A stretch of DNA of 25,000 nucleotides from JALYUA01 sp038229875 (GTDB lineage Bacteria; Acidobacteriota; Thermoanaerobaculia; UBA5066; Gp7-AA6), in NCBI GenBank assembly GCA_038229875.1, contig JBBROA010000062.1:1-25000 (forward strand), read 5' to 3'. The notes under the pieces were generated by a model that had not been told where the DNA came from, searched no databases, and saw only the letters and a program-made list of their open reading frames with translations. Positions 7,629 to 15,004 of this stretch are shown piece after piece. A program made the translations under genes and the position numbers. How positions within the stretch are numbered: position 1 is the stretch's first letter; every line of letters begins with the position of its first letter.

Positions 7629-9323
7629 CTACTCCTTCTGCAGCCGCTTGCGGCGAAGACCCAAGGGGCGGGATGGGACCTCGTAGACCCGGTGCTCGAT
7701 CTCGGTGTCCCGCGGTGCGAACGAGAGTTGCAGGTAGGCGCGCGCGACTTCGACGGCCAGCTTGGGGCGCGAGTCGTTCCAGAGAGTGTCCGAATCCTCG
7801 CGAAGCGTCCTCGGCAGTGTGCGGCGGATCTCCGCCGACAGGCCGTCCCCGGGGTTCGCTTTCACCCACTGGTTCGCCACGTAGGCGAGCCGGACGGCCT
7901 GATAGGCGCGCCGTTCGGCGGGGCGCCCGTTCCAGTCCTCGAGCATCCGCCGCATTTTGGTCTCGTTTAGCTCGCCAACACCGGGCAGCTCGAGCGAGGC
8001 GGACTGGTCCTGATCCGCCGCGGGCGTGGACCGGGGCGCCGGGGGAGGAGTCGGGGGGACGGAAACCGTCGGAACCCCGCGGCGTGGTGACGCAGTCGGG
8101 GCCGGCGGCGGGACGGGCGTCGCATCCTCCAGGATTCGCGGCTGCACGACGATCTCGTCGGAAGAAGTCGGCGGAGTCGTCGGGCGCGGCGAGAGAACCG
8201 GGACCGCGGTCGGCGAAGACGTCGAACGCGCGTCCGGCCCCGGTCGATAGAGGACGAAGGCGAAGGCGGCCGCCGCGACCGCCAGAGCGATGGCGCTTCC
8301 GATGAGCCACCCGATCCCGCCGCCCCCCTGGCGGACCGCGACCGTCGGGTCGAGCTCCGCCCTCCCTTCGGTGCGCGGAGTCAGCGCCGCGAGCGCAGTC
8401 GCGAACTCGCGCGCGTCGTGAAACCGCCGGTCGCGCTGCTTTTCGAGGGCGCGGGTCACCACGGCCGCGAGCGCCGGGGCGATCTCCGCCGGAAGCCGGC
8501 TCGTGTCGAGCGGCGGCGGGCTCGCGTGGAGGTGCTTGCCGAGATAACCCTCCGGAGTCGAGGACTCGAAGGGCGGGCGTCCGGTCAGCATCTCGTAAAG
8601 GACGATTCCGAACGAGTAAAGATCGCTGCGGCCGTCGACGGCCTGGCCGGGCGGAAGCGAGCCCGCCTGTTCAGGCGAGCAGTATTTGAGCTTGCCCACG
8701 AACATGCCGGTGCCCGTCATGCGGAGCGTCTCCGCGGCGACGCGTTTGGCGATCCCGAGATCGATGATCTTCGCGAGGAGCTTTCCGTCGCGGTTTTCCC
8801 TCAGCATGATGTTGTCCGGCGCGAGATCGCGGTGGACGATTCCCTGCGCGTGAATTTCCTCGAGCCCGGAGAGCACCTGCGCCGCGACTTCCAGGACCCG
8901 CGGAGCCGGCATCGGGCCGTAGCGGCGCAGCCACTCTTCGAGCGTCACGCCGTCGATGAATTCCCACACCATGTAGAACGATCCGTCCGGCAGCCGCGAG
9001 AAGTCGTAGAGCGCCGCGACGTTCGGGTGGCGGATCAGGCTCGCGATCCGGGCCTCTTCCTGAAACCGGCGCGGCTCGGAGCCCTCGCCGAGCGCATCGG
9101 GTTTCGTGACCTTGATGATGCGGATCTCGTCTAAGTGGACGTGGCGCGCCTTGTACACCTCGCCCATTCCGCCTTCGCCGGTTTTCTCCAGGATCTCGTA
9201 CTTGCCGTCGAGCACCTGCCCGGGCGACAGCCGCGATGTGGAAGCCCCGCAGGAAGGGCAGAACCGGGCCTCGGAGGGCACGGCGGTGCCGCAGCGCGGA
9301 CACCCCGGGGAATCGTTGGCCAT
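7629..9323 (-). CDS. Membrane Ser/Thr protein kinase with zinc ribbon
   Basis: This 564-aa Hanks-type kinase starts with a double-CxxC zinc ribbon (C8, C11, C22, C25). The kinase domain covers about residues 42-312: glycine loop G49-E-G-G-M-G54, Lys71, catalytic loop H164-R-D166 with N171, D188-L-G190 in place of DFG, and 'SPE' at 216-218. One membrane helix lies at about 337-359. A Pro/Thr-rich segment and a helical C-terminal region follow, so the tail is probably extracytoplasmic. The lysine normally found two residues after the catalytic Asp is Ala168 ('HRDLAPDN'). The other key residues are present, so activity is expected. The ATG at 9323 is preceded by a TACAAT box. Confidence 0.92.
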   Translation of the reverse strand: MANDSPGCPRCGTAVPSEARFCPSCGASTSRLSPGQVLDGKYEILEKTGEGGMGEVYKARHVHLDEIRIIKVTKPDALGEGSEPRRFQEEARIASLIRHPNVAALYDFSRLPDGSFYMVWEFIDGVTLEEWLRRYGPMPAPRVLEVAAQVLSGLEEIHAQGIVHRDLAPDNIMLRENRDGKLLAKIIDLGIAKRVAAETLRMTGTGMFVGKLKYCSPEQAGSLPPGQAVDGRSDLYSFGIVLYEMLTGRPPFESSTPEGYLGKHLHASPPPLDTSRLPAEIAPALAAVVTRALEKQRDRRFHDAREFATALAALTPRTEGRAELDPTVAVRQGGGGIGWLIGSAIALAVAAAAFAFVLYRPGPDARSTSSPTAVPVLSPRPTTPPTSSDEIVVQPRILEDATPVPPPAPTASPRRGVPTVSVPPTPPPAPRSTPAADQDQSASLELPGVGELNETKMRRMLEDWNGRPAERRAYQAVRLAYVANQWVKANPGDGLSAEIRRTLPRTLREDSDTLWNDSRPKLAVEVARAYLQLSFAPRDTEIEHRVYEVPSRPLGLRRKRLQKE

Positions 9324-9331
9324 TGGCGAGG

Positions 9332-9337
9332 ATTGTA
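9332..9337 (-). promoter_or_regulatory. -10 box of the Ser/Thr kinase gene
   Basis: Read on the minus strand this is TACAAT, ending 8 nt before the kinase ATG at 9323. There is no Shine-Dalgarno. It lies in the 152-nt divergent region shared with the rdgB-like gene, where the opposite strand carries the same hexamer. Confidence 0.5.
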
Positions 9338-9438
9338 AGGGCGGCTGCGAACGACCCCCAGGCCGGCGGTCCCCAAGGCCCGCGAGCCCGCCGTATTCTC
9401 GCGGCGAATCTGTCTCGCGGCCCCGGCCCCTCCCTCCC

Positions 9439-9474
9439 TCCCTCTACAATCGCCCCTCCCTCTACAATCGCCCC
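9439..9474 (+). repeat. 18-bp tandem duplication carrying a -10 box
   Basis: Two perfect adjacent copies of an 18-nt unit (9439-9456 and 9457-9474; TCCCTCTACAATCGCCCC). Each copy contains TACAAT, at 9445-9450 and 9463-9468. The second box ends 7 nt before the GTG at 9476, a leaderless spacing. The first is 25 nt away. Confidence 0.8.
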
Positions 9475-9475
9475 C

Positions 9476-10027
9476 GTGCCGCCGATCGTATTCGTCACTT
9501 CGCGCGCGGCAAAGGCGGAGGAGGCCCGCCGGATGGGGTTTGCGATCGACTGCGTCTCCCTCGACCTGCCGGAGCCTCAGGCGCTCGACCCGGGCGACAT
9601 CGTGGACGCAAAGGCGCGCGCCGCGTTCGGGCATCTCTCCCGGCCCGTTCTCGTCGAGGATTCCGGCCTTTCGATCCAAGCGTGGGGCGGCTTTCCGGGC
9701 GCACTCGTCAAGTGGCTGGAGCGCGGAGCGGGCGTCGCCGCGATCCCGAGGATGCTCGCGTCCTGGGAAGACCGCAGGGCCGTGGCCTGCTGTGTCGTCG
9801 CGTTTTTTGACGGAGATCGGTTCGTCATCGGACGCGGCGAGTGCAGCGGCCGCATTGCGTCATCGCCGCGCGGCAGCTCGGGATTCGGCTGGGACACGAT
9901 CTTCGAGCCCGAGGGATCCGCGCTCACATTCGCCGAAATGGGGTCCGAACGGAAAGACCGCATCTCTCACCGCCGGCGTGCCTGGGAAGAGCTCGCGGCG
10001 CGTCTTACAGCGGAAAGGCTCAAGTGA
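9476..10027 (+). CDS. rdgB: RdgB/HAM1-family XTP/dITP pyrophosphatase
   Basis: About 183 aa. The family hydrolyses inosine and xanthosine triphosphates to monophosphates, keeping deaminated purines out of DNA and RNA. Matching segments are an N-terminal 'IVFVTSRAAKAEEA', 'VLVEDSGLSIQAWGGFPGALVKW' split across the active site, 'GFGWDTIFEPEG', 'LTFAEM' and the C-terminal 'RISHRRRAWEEL'. The 'FPGALVKW' wording resembles eukaryotic and archaeal ITPases more than E. coli RdgB. The N-terminal 'TSRAAK' differs from the usual 'TGNxxK'. GTG at 9476 is chosen because it starts right at the first beta strand and sits 7 nt after a TACAAT box. Transcribed divergently from the kinase gene. Confidence 0.85.
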   Translation: MPPIVFVTSRAAKAEEARRMGFAIDCVSLDLPEPQALDPGDIVDAKARAAFGHLSRPVLVEDSGLSIQAWGGFPGALVKWLERGAGVAAIPRMLASWEDRRAVACCVVAFFDGDRFVIGRGECSGRIASSPRGSSGFGWDTIFEPEGSALTFAEMGSERKDRISHRRRAWEELAARLTAERLK

Positions 10028-10203
10028 AGACTGCAGCGGCCCGCTCTGTGACAGACAGGCCCTGCGGGCGGTGGCGCCTGCGAAAGTGACTGTAGAAGCC
10101 TATTCGCCGAATTAAATAAGGAAGTAACCGCTTTTCTCCTGAATATTGCCGAAAGCGTCGTGCCTTCCCGCGGCGGTTCAGGGCCGCGCGGGTTCCTTTC
10201 CGC
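10028..10203. other. Intergenic region with AT-rich island
   Basis: No gene is visible. Positions about 10095-10152 are clearly richer in A and T than the surrounding DNA, including ATTAAATAA and GAATATTG. An imperfect GC hairpin spans about 10166-10190 (CCCGCG paired with CGCGGG) and is followed by a short T/C run that could end rdgB transcription. Confidence 0.4.
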
Positions 10204-10209
10204 TATCGT
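10204..10209 (+). promoter_or_regulatory. Putative -10 box of the MOSC gene
   Basis: TATCGT ends 7 nt before the ATG at 10217, with no Shine-Dalgarno. The same hexamer lies 8 nt before rmuC. Confidence 0.4.
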
Positions 10210-10216
10210 GCCCTCC

Positions 10217-10933
10217 ATGGATCTCGCGGAGGTCGTCGGCAGTCTGACCGCGCTCCAGCGGTTCCCGATCGAGCCTCTCGGCGGTGAGGCTCCGAACGTG
10301 GCGCCGGTCGGCGGCTCCGGTCTCCTGGGCGACCGGGCCTACGATCTCTGCGACCTGCGGACGGGCGCTCCGCTCTCGGCCGCCGACGCGCCCCTCCTGC
10401 TCTTCTACGGCGCCCGATACGCCGACGATCTCGTGATCGAAAACCTCGATGCCTGGACGCGCGTGCGCGAGCCCGGGGGAGGGGAGTGCCCGCTGACGGA
10501 CACCCGCTGGATCGAGGAGCTCTCGCGCACCCTCGGCCGCGAGATTGTGCTGCGCGCGCGTCCCGTCACCCCGGAATCCGCGCCGCTGCGCCTCGTGTCC
10601 CGCCCGACGCTGCGGCTGGCAGAGCGGACGTACGGATGCCCGCTCGAGCCGATCCGCGTGCGCGCGAACCTCGTCATCGAGATTCCAGGGGGAAAGGCGT
10701 TTGAGGAAGACCGGTGGGTCGGCCAGCATCTCCGGATCGGGGACACGCTTCTCGAAGTCACCGGCCCCGCCGACGACTGCTTTCTCGCGAGCTTCCGGCC
10801 GGAGATCGCGCGCGGCGATCCCGCGATGCTCGAGGCGCTCGTGAAGGTTCGCGGCGGGAACCTCGGCGTCGCCGTCCGCGCGGTCTCGGGCCATCGGGTG
10901 CGCGTCGGAGACCCGGTCAGCCTGTCGGATTGA
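10217..10933 (+). CDS. MOSC domain protein
   Basis: This 238-aa cytoplasmic protein looks like an N-terminal MOSC beta-barrel (about 1-90, beginning 'VGSLTALQRFPIEPLGG') followed by a MOSC domain. The segment 'VTGPADDCFLASF' carries the conserved cysteine and 'GDPVSLSD' ends the fold. MOSC domains are related to the C-terminal part of molybdenum cofactor sulfurase and usually bind or transfer sulfur with molybdenum cofactor. No ferredoxin or reductase domain is fused, so the partner is unknown. An in-frame upstream ATG at 10160 would add 19 residues unlike the family; 10217 begins at the expected strand and has a -10 box 7 nt upstream. Confidence 0.8.
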   Translation: MDLAEVVGSLTALQRFPIEPLGGEAPNVAPVGGSGLLGDRAYDLCDLRTGAPLSAADAPLLLFYGARYADDLVIENLDAWTRVREPGGGECPLTDTRWIEELSRTLGREIVLRARPVTPESAPLRLVSRPTLRLAERTYGCPLEPIRVRANLVIEIPGGKAFEEDRWVGQHLRIGDTLLEVTGPADDCFLASFRPEIARGDPAMLEALVKVRGGNLGVAVRAVSGHRVRVGDPVSLSD

Positions 10934-10939
10934 TAGACT
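10934..10939 (+). promoter_or_regulatory. Putative -10 box of the B12-binding mutase gene
   Basis: TAGACT ends 10 nt before the ATG at 10950 and begins immediately after the MOSC gene's stop codon. No Shine-Dalgarno is present. Confidence 0.4.
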
Positions 10940-10949
10940 CGCGTCCCAT

Positions 10950-11375
10950 ATGTCCGAGCGGCCCATCCGCGTCCTGATCGCGAAGCCCGGCCTCGATGGC
11001 CATGACCGGGGGGCGAAGATCATCGCCCGCGCTCTCCGCGATTCCGGGATGGAAGTCATCTACTCGGGCCTGCGACAGACCCCGGAGCAGATCTCGGCGG
11101 CGGCGATCCAGGAGGACGTCGACGTCGTGGGGCTATCGATCCTGTCCGGCGCTCACAACGTGCTCTTCCCGGAGATCCTGCGCCTGCTCAAGGAGCAGGG
11201 CGGCGAGGACATCCTCGTGCTCGCGGGCGGAATCATCCCGGACAAGGACATCGCGCCGCTCAAGGCGCTCGGAATCCGGGAGATCTTCCTGCCCGGCACT
11301 CCGACCCAGACCCTCGTGGATTTCATCCGAAACGAAGTCGCCCTCGCCGCCCGGAGTCGTGAAGCCACACCGTGA
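10950..11375 (+). CDS. Methylmalonyl-CoA mutase B12-binding subunit
   Basis: This 141-aa cobalamin-binding protein matches the small subunit, or detached C-terminal domain, of methylmalonyl-CoA mutase and related acyl-CoA mutases. It has the DxHxxG signature (D16-G-H18-D-R-G21, His18 as lower cobalt ligand), 'LSILSGAH' and 'VLAGGIIPDKD'. With its catalytic subunit it would isomerise (R)-methylmalonyl-CoA to succinyl-CoA. That subunit is not in the window, so a role with another mutase such as isobutyryl-CoA mutase cannot be excluded. Its stop overlaps a possible 37-codon ORF in a GTGA arrangement. Position beside leucine degradation genes suggests a branched-chain acyl-CoA region. Confidence 0.88.
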   Translation: MSERPIRVLIAKPGLDGHDRGAKIIARALRDSGMEVIYSGLRQTPEQISAAAIQEDVDVVGLSILSGAHNVLFPEILRLLKEQGGEDILVLAGGIIPDKDIAPLKALGIREIFLPGTPTQTLVDFIRNEVALAARSREATP

Positions 11376-11485
11376 GCCGAGACAAGAAGAGGGCGCTTTC
11401 CATCCGGTCCCCGGATGAGTTGACCGCGGAGTACCGCGGCCGTCTCGCTCCCGTCGGTCGCTCGGCTCCCGAATTCGTCGGCTGA
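11372..11485 (+). CDS. Possible 37-aa peptide, GTGA-coupled
   Basis: A GTG-started frame overlaps the mutase stop codon by the GTGA pattern and runs 37 codons to a TGA 5 nt before the carboxyltransferase ATG. The product would be basic and hydrophilic ('SRDKKRALSIRSPDELTAEY'). I recognise no family. It may be a real coupled peptide, the remnant of a longer gene, or chance. Confidence 0.25.
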   Translation: MSRDKKRALSIRSPDELTAEYRGRLAPVGRSAPEFVG

Positions 11486-11490
11486 GCTGC

Positions 11491-13095
11491 ATGGAACCCC
11501 TCGTGTCCCAGATCGACACCGGCTCGCCCGAGTTTGCCGGGCGTTCCAGCGCGATGGAGGCGCTGGTGTCCGGTCTCCGCGAAGAGCTCGAGAAGGCGCG
11601 CGCCGGCGGAACGGGACGCGAGCGCCACGCGGCGCAGAACAAAATGTTCGTCCGCGACCGCATCGACGCGCTGCTCGACCCCGGATCTCCCTTTCTCGAG
11701 GTCGCGCCGCTCGCCGCGCACGGGATGTACGAGGGCGACGCCCCCGGCGCGGGGCTCGTGACGGGCATCGGGCGGATCGAAGGCCGCGAGGTCATGGTGA
11801 TCGCGAACGACGCGACCGTGAAAGGCGGGACCTACTTCCCGATGACGGTGAAAAAGCACCTGCGCGCCCAGGAGATCGCCGAGGACAACCGGCTCGCGTG
11901 CGTCTACCTGGTGGATTCGGGCGGTGCCTTCCTTCCCCTTCAGGCGGAGGTGTTCCCGGACCGCGAGCACTTTGGTCGGATCTTCTACAACCAGGCGCGG
12001 ATGTCCGCCAAGCGCATCCCGCAGGTCGCGGTCGTGATGGGGTCGTGCACCGCGGGAGGGGCGTACGTTCCGGCGATGTCCGACGAAGCCGTGATCGTGA
12101 AGGGCACCGGCACGATCTTCCTCGCCGGCCCTCCTCTCGTGAAGGCGGCGACCGGCGAGGAAGTCACCGCCGAAGACCTCGGAGGCGCGGACGTCCACAC
12201 CCGGGTGTCCGGGGTGGCGGACCATTTCGCGGAGGACGACGCTCATGCGATCGAGATCGCCCGCGAAATCGTCGCGAACCTCGGAGCGGAAAAGACTCTG
12301 CCGCCGGGGCGGACGGAACCGGAAGAGCCCGCGTACGAGGCCCGGGAGATCTACGGCGTTATCCCGGACGACGTCCGGCAGCCCTACGACGTCCGCGAGG
12401 TGATCGCGCGACTCGTCGACGGCTCCCGTTTTCAGGAGTTCAAGGCGCGCTACGGGACGACCCTCGTCTGCGGCTTCGCGCGCCTCTCGGGATTTCTGAT
12501 CGGGATCGTCGCGAACAACGGGATCCTGTTTTCGGAATCGGCGTTGAAGGCGACCCACTTCATCGAGCTCTGCGCGCGGCGAAAGGTCCCGCTGGTCTTC
12601 CTCCAGAACATCACGGGGTTCATGGTCGGGCGCGAGTACGAGCGCGGGGGCATCGCCAAGGACGGCGCGAAGATGGTCCATGCCGTAGCGAACGCGGCCG
12701 TCCCGCGGTTCACCGTAGTGATCGGCGGGTCATTCGGCGCGGGGAACTACGGGATGTGCGGCCGCGCTTACGGCCCCCGTTTCCTCTGGATGTGGCCGAA
12801 CGCGCGGATTTCCGTGATGGGAGGCGCCCAGGCCGCCGCGGTCCTTTCCACGGTAAAGCAGGAGCAGCTCGTCCGTGCCGACAAGGCCCCGATGACGGAG
12901 GAAGAGGTCGCGGAATTCGAACGGCCGACGCGCGAAAAGTACGAAGACGAAGGAAATCCCTATTACTCGACGGCACGCCTCTGGGACGATGGCGTGCTCG
13001 ACCCGGCGGAAACGAGGACCGCCCTTGCGCTGGCGCTGTCCGCGGCATACAACGCCCCGATCTCCGAAACGGAGTTCGGGGTCTTTCGAATGTAA
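11491..13095 (+). CDS. mccB: Methylcrotonyl-CoA carboxylase beta subunit
   Basis: This 534-aa carboxyltransferase moves the carboxyl group from carboxybiotin to 3-methylcrotonyl-CoA, giving 3-methylglutaconyl-CoA in leucine breakdown. Length matches MccB/LiuB (about 535). The start 'SQIDTGSPEFAGRSSAMEAL', the oxyanion segment 'GSCTAGGAYVPAMSDE', 'IFLAGPPLVKAATGEEV' with 'EDLGGADVH', and 'FLQNITGFMVG' favour methylcrotonyl-CoA over propionyl-CoA carboxylase. Hydratase, alpha subunit and HMG-CoA lyase genes of the same pathway follow within 6 kb. No clear promoter or Shine-Dalgarno precedes the ATG, so it may depend on transcription from the mutase gene. Confidence 0.92.
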   Translation: MEPLVSQIDTGSPEFAGRSSAMEALVSGLREELEKARAGGTGRERHAAQNKMFVRDRIDALLDPGSPFLEVAPLAAHGMYEGDAPGAGLVTGIGRIEGREVMVIANDATVKGGTYFPMTVKKHLRAQEIAEDNRLACVYLVDSGGAFLPLQAEVFPDREHFGRIFYNQARMSAKRIPQVAVVMGSCTAGGAYVPAMSDEAVIVKGTGTIFLAGPPLVKAATGEEVTAEDLGGADVHTRVSGVADHFAEDDAHAIEIAREIVANLGAEKTLPPGRTEPEEPAYEAREIYGVIPDDVRQPYDVREVIARLVDGSRFQEFKARYGTTLVCGFARLSGFLIGIVANNGILFSESALKATHFIELCARRKVPLVFLQNITGFMVGREYERGGIAKDGAKMVHAVANAAVPRFTVVIGGSFGAGNYGMCGRAYGPRFLWMWPNARISVMGGAQAAAVLSTVKQEQLVRADKAPMTEEEVAEFERPTREKYEDEGNPYYSTARLWDDGVLDPAETRTALALALSAAYNAPISETEFGVFRM

Positions 13096-13141
13096 CCCGT
13101 CGCCATCCGTCGCTTCCGCTCACTGCGTTCGCTCCCGCTCC

Positions 13142-13192
13142 CGCCCCGAGAGGCTCCTCCCTCCCTCTGGTCGGGAGACTCCTCTCGGGGCG
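13142..13192. repeat. 12-bp perfect inverted repeat after mccB
   Basis: CGCCCCGAGAGG (13142-13153) and CCTCTCGGGGCG (13181-13192) are perfect reverse complements around a 27-nt C/T-rich loop. No T-run follows, so a classical terminator is doubtful. It directly abuts copy C of the dispersed repeat. Confidence 0.6.
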
Positions 13193-13290
13193 AGCGTCAC
13201 AACCATCTCGACCGAAGCGCAGCTCGCTCCCTTCGAGGCGCACCGGCTACCTGCGGGCCCCCTCACCCCAACCCTCTCCCCGAGCTGGCC
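13191..13290. repeat. Intergenic repeat, copy C
   Basis: Positions 13191-13225 match 4-38 at about 29 of 35 bases, including an identical GAAGCGCAGCTC. The CCCCTCACCCCAACCCTCTC arm begins at about 13260, but the complementary GGGGAGAGGG arm seen in copy A is absent. The 295 nt from 13096 to 13390 are filled mainly by this element and the inverted repeat, and I see no gene there. Confidence 0.55.
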
Positions 13291-13390
13291 GATGGAATGA
13301 GCCGAGTTCTCACGGGGGCGCGTTCGAAGCGACGATGCGACCGCTCGACATTCGCCGGCTTCCGGTGTGCTTCTTGCAGCCTCGGTGGAT

Positions 13391-14164
13391 ATGTTTCCCT
13401 TTGCTCTGACGATCCTTCTCGCCATCGGTTCTCCGCTCGGGCTCGAGGTGGATCCCGGGACGCAGACCTTTGCCGTGACGATTCGCGTTCCGGCGGCAGC
13501 TAGCGCGGGAGGAGATTTTCGCGGGCGGGTGGCGCTGTATGGCTCGACGGCGGAGATTCCCGTCGCCGCGGTCCGGATTTCTCGCGCCGGCGCGCCACTC
13601 GCCTTGCGAGCGACACTTCGTTACTCGGACATTCCTGCCGACTGGGTTGCGCGGTTTCGCCCGGACGGCTTCGACTACCGGCTGCGCGGGACCCTCGGCT
13701 CGACCCCTGTCGACTGGACGGGGCGGCTCGCCTGGGAGGACATTCCCGTGGCCGGCGACGGGACGATGATCTCGAAGTTCCTCGCCTTCGAAGGAGTTGA
13801 TCTGACCGCGTTGCAGGCGAACGGGAGCCGCGGGGTCGCGCGCGTGCGCGTGACGAACCCGTTCGCGTTTCCGCTCCAGATCTCGCGGTCGGAATACCGG
13901 ATCGAAGCAGAAGGGCGGCCGGTCGGACGCGGATCGACGCGGGCGCTCGTCGCCCGGCGTGGAACGACCCAGCTCGACTTTCCGATCGAGATCGACCACA
14001 CGCAGCTGATCGCCGCGGCCGGTGCTGCGTTCATCGGCGGCGGGACCGTGGATGCGCGGCTGCTCGGCAACCTGACGATCCGCGTCGCCGGTCACGACGT
14101 GCGCGTCCCTCTCGACGTCGCAGGAGAGATCGAGGCCGGGAGCCTGGGGTCGCTCGGAAACTAG
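13391..14164 (+). CDS. Secreted LEA14/WHy-like protein
   Basis: This 257-aa protein begins with a hydrophobic segment ('MFPFALTILLAIGSPLG') that looks like a signal peptide or membrane anchor. The C-terminal half resembles a LEA type 2/WHy domain: 'VARVRVTNPFAFPLQI', then 'YRIEAEGRPVGRG', then 'RRGTTQLDFPIEI'. The NPF motif and alternating beta pattern are typical. The middle of the protein repeats a similar beta-rich style. Such domains occur in desiccation-linked proteins and bacterial lipoproteins, but the bacterial role is unclear and no lipobox cysteine is present. ATG at 13391 is preferred; an in-frame GTG at 13367 would add eight residues. It has no evident link to the leucine genes around it. 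Confidence 0.65.
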   Translation: MFPFALTILLAIGSPLGLEVDPGTQTFAVTIRVPAAASAGGDFRGRVALYGSTAEIPVAAVRISRAGAPLALRATLRYSDIPADWVARFRPDGFDYRLRGTLGSTPVDWTGRLAWEDIPVAGDGTMISKFLAFEGVDLTALQANGSRGVARVRVTNPFAFPLQISRSEYRIEAEGRPVGRGSTRALVARRGTTQLDFPIEIDHTQLIAAAGAAFIGGGTVDARLLGNLTIRVAGHDVRVPLDVAGEIEAGSLGSLGN

Positions 14165-14183
14165 CCGGGCATCTCCGCGGAGA

Positions 14184-14189
14184 TACGAT
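14184..14189 (+). promoter_or_regulatory. Putative -10 box of the hydratase gene
   Basis: TACGAT ends 6 nt before the ATG at 14196, with no Shine-Dalgarno. It suggests that the hydratase is transcribed from its own leaderless promoter. Confidence 0.45.
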
Positions 14190-14195
14190 CCCGCC

Positions 14196-14999
14196 ATGAG
14201 TGATTCCGCCGCGCTCTCCCGTCTCCGAGTCGTCCGGCAAGGCCCCGTCACCCGCGTCATCCTCGCGCGCCCGGAGGTCCGCAACGCGTTTGACGACGGT
14301 CTGATCGCGGAGCTCACCCGCGTCTTCTTCGACTTTTCCACCGACACGGAGACGCGCGTCGTCATCCTGTCTGGCGACGGCCAGACATTCTGCGCCGGCG
14401 CCGACGTCCAGTGGATGAGGCGGGCGGGGGCGTATTCGCGGGAGGAAAACGAGCTCGATGCCGGGAAGATGGCGCGGATGCTGAGGGCGATCGACGCGTG
14501 CCCTCTCCCCGTGATTGCCCTCGTGCACGGCGCCGCGATCGGAGGGGGCGTCGGGCTCGTCGCCGCCGCCGACATCGCGATCGCGGCGGAGGGGACCGTC
14601 TTCTCTCTCGCCGAGGTCAAGCTCGGAATCCTCCCGGCGGTGATCTCCCCCTACGTGCTCCGCGCGATCGGCTCGCGGCAGGCGAGGGATCTTTTTCTGA
14701 CCGGCGACCGCTTCGACGCGGCGGAGGCGTTCCGGATCGGGCTCGTGCACCAGGTCGTCGCGCCCGCCGAGCTCGAAGCCGCGGCCTCGCGCCGCGTCGC
14801 GTCTCTCGCGTCGTCGGCGCCCGAGGCGATCCGCGCCGCCAAGAAGCTGATCGAACAGGTCACGGGACTCGGGCCGGAAGAAGCGATGCCGCTGACCGTG
14901 CGGACGATCGCGGAGCGGCGCGCGTCGGATGAGGCGCGGGAAGGTCTGAGCGCGTTTCTCGAGAAGCGCCGTCCGTCATGGGTGAAGGTGAAGAGCTAG
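14196..14999 (+). CDS. liuC: Methylglutaconyl-CoA hydratase (enoyl-CoA hydratase family)
   Basis: This 267-aa crotonase-fold enzyme would hydrate 3-methylglutaconyl-CoA to HMG-CoA. Crotonase motifs are 'RPEVRNAFDD', the oxyanion-hole segment 'FCAGADVQWMRRAGAYS' and 'GAAIGGGVGLVAAADIAIA'. 'LAEVKLGILPAVISPYVLRAIG' follows, carrying the acid/base Glu region. The 'ADxxWM' and 'LGxxPAVISPYV' wording is characteristic of methylglutaconyl-CoA hydratases rather than general enoyl-CoA hydratases. It lies between the carboxylase beta and alpha genes, which supports the assignment. Specificity within the superfamily is inferred. Confidence 0.88.
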   Translation: MSDSAALSRLRVVRQGPVTRVILARPEVRNAFDDGLIAELTRVFFDFSTDTETRVVILSGDGQTFCAGADVQWMRRAGAYSREENELDAGKMARMLRAIDACPLPVIALVHGAAIGGGVGLVAAADIAIAAEGTVFSLAEVKLGILPAVISPYVLRAIGSRQARDLFLTGDRFDAAEAFRIGLVHQVVAPAELEAAASRRVASLASSAPEAIRAAKKLIEQVTGLGPEEAMPLTVRTIAERRASDEAREGLSAFLEKRRPSWVKVKS

Positions 15000-15004
15000 C
15001 GCTC

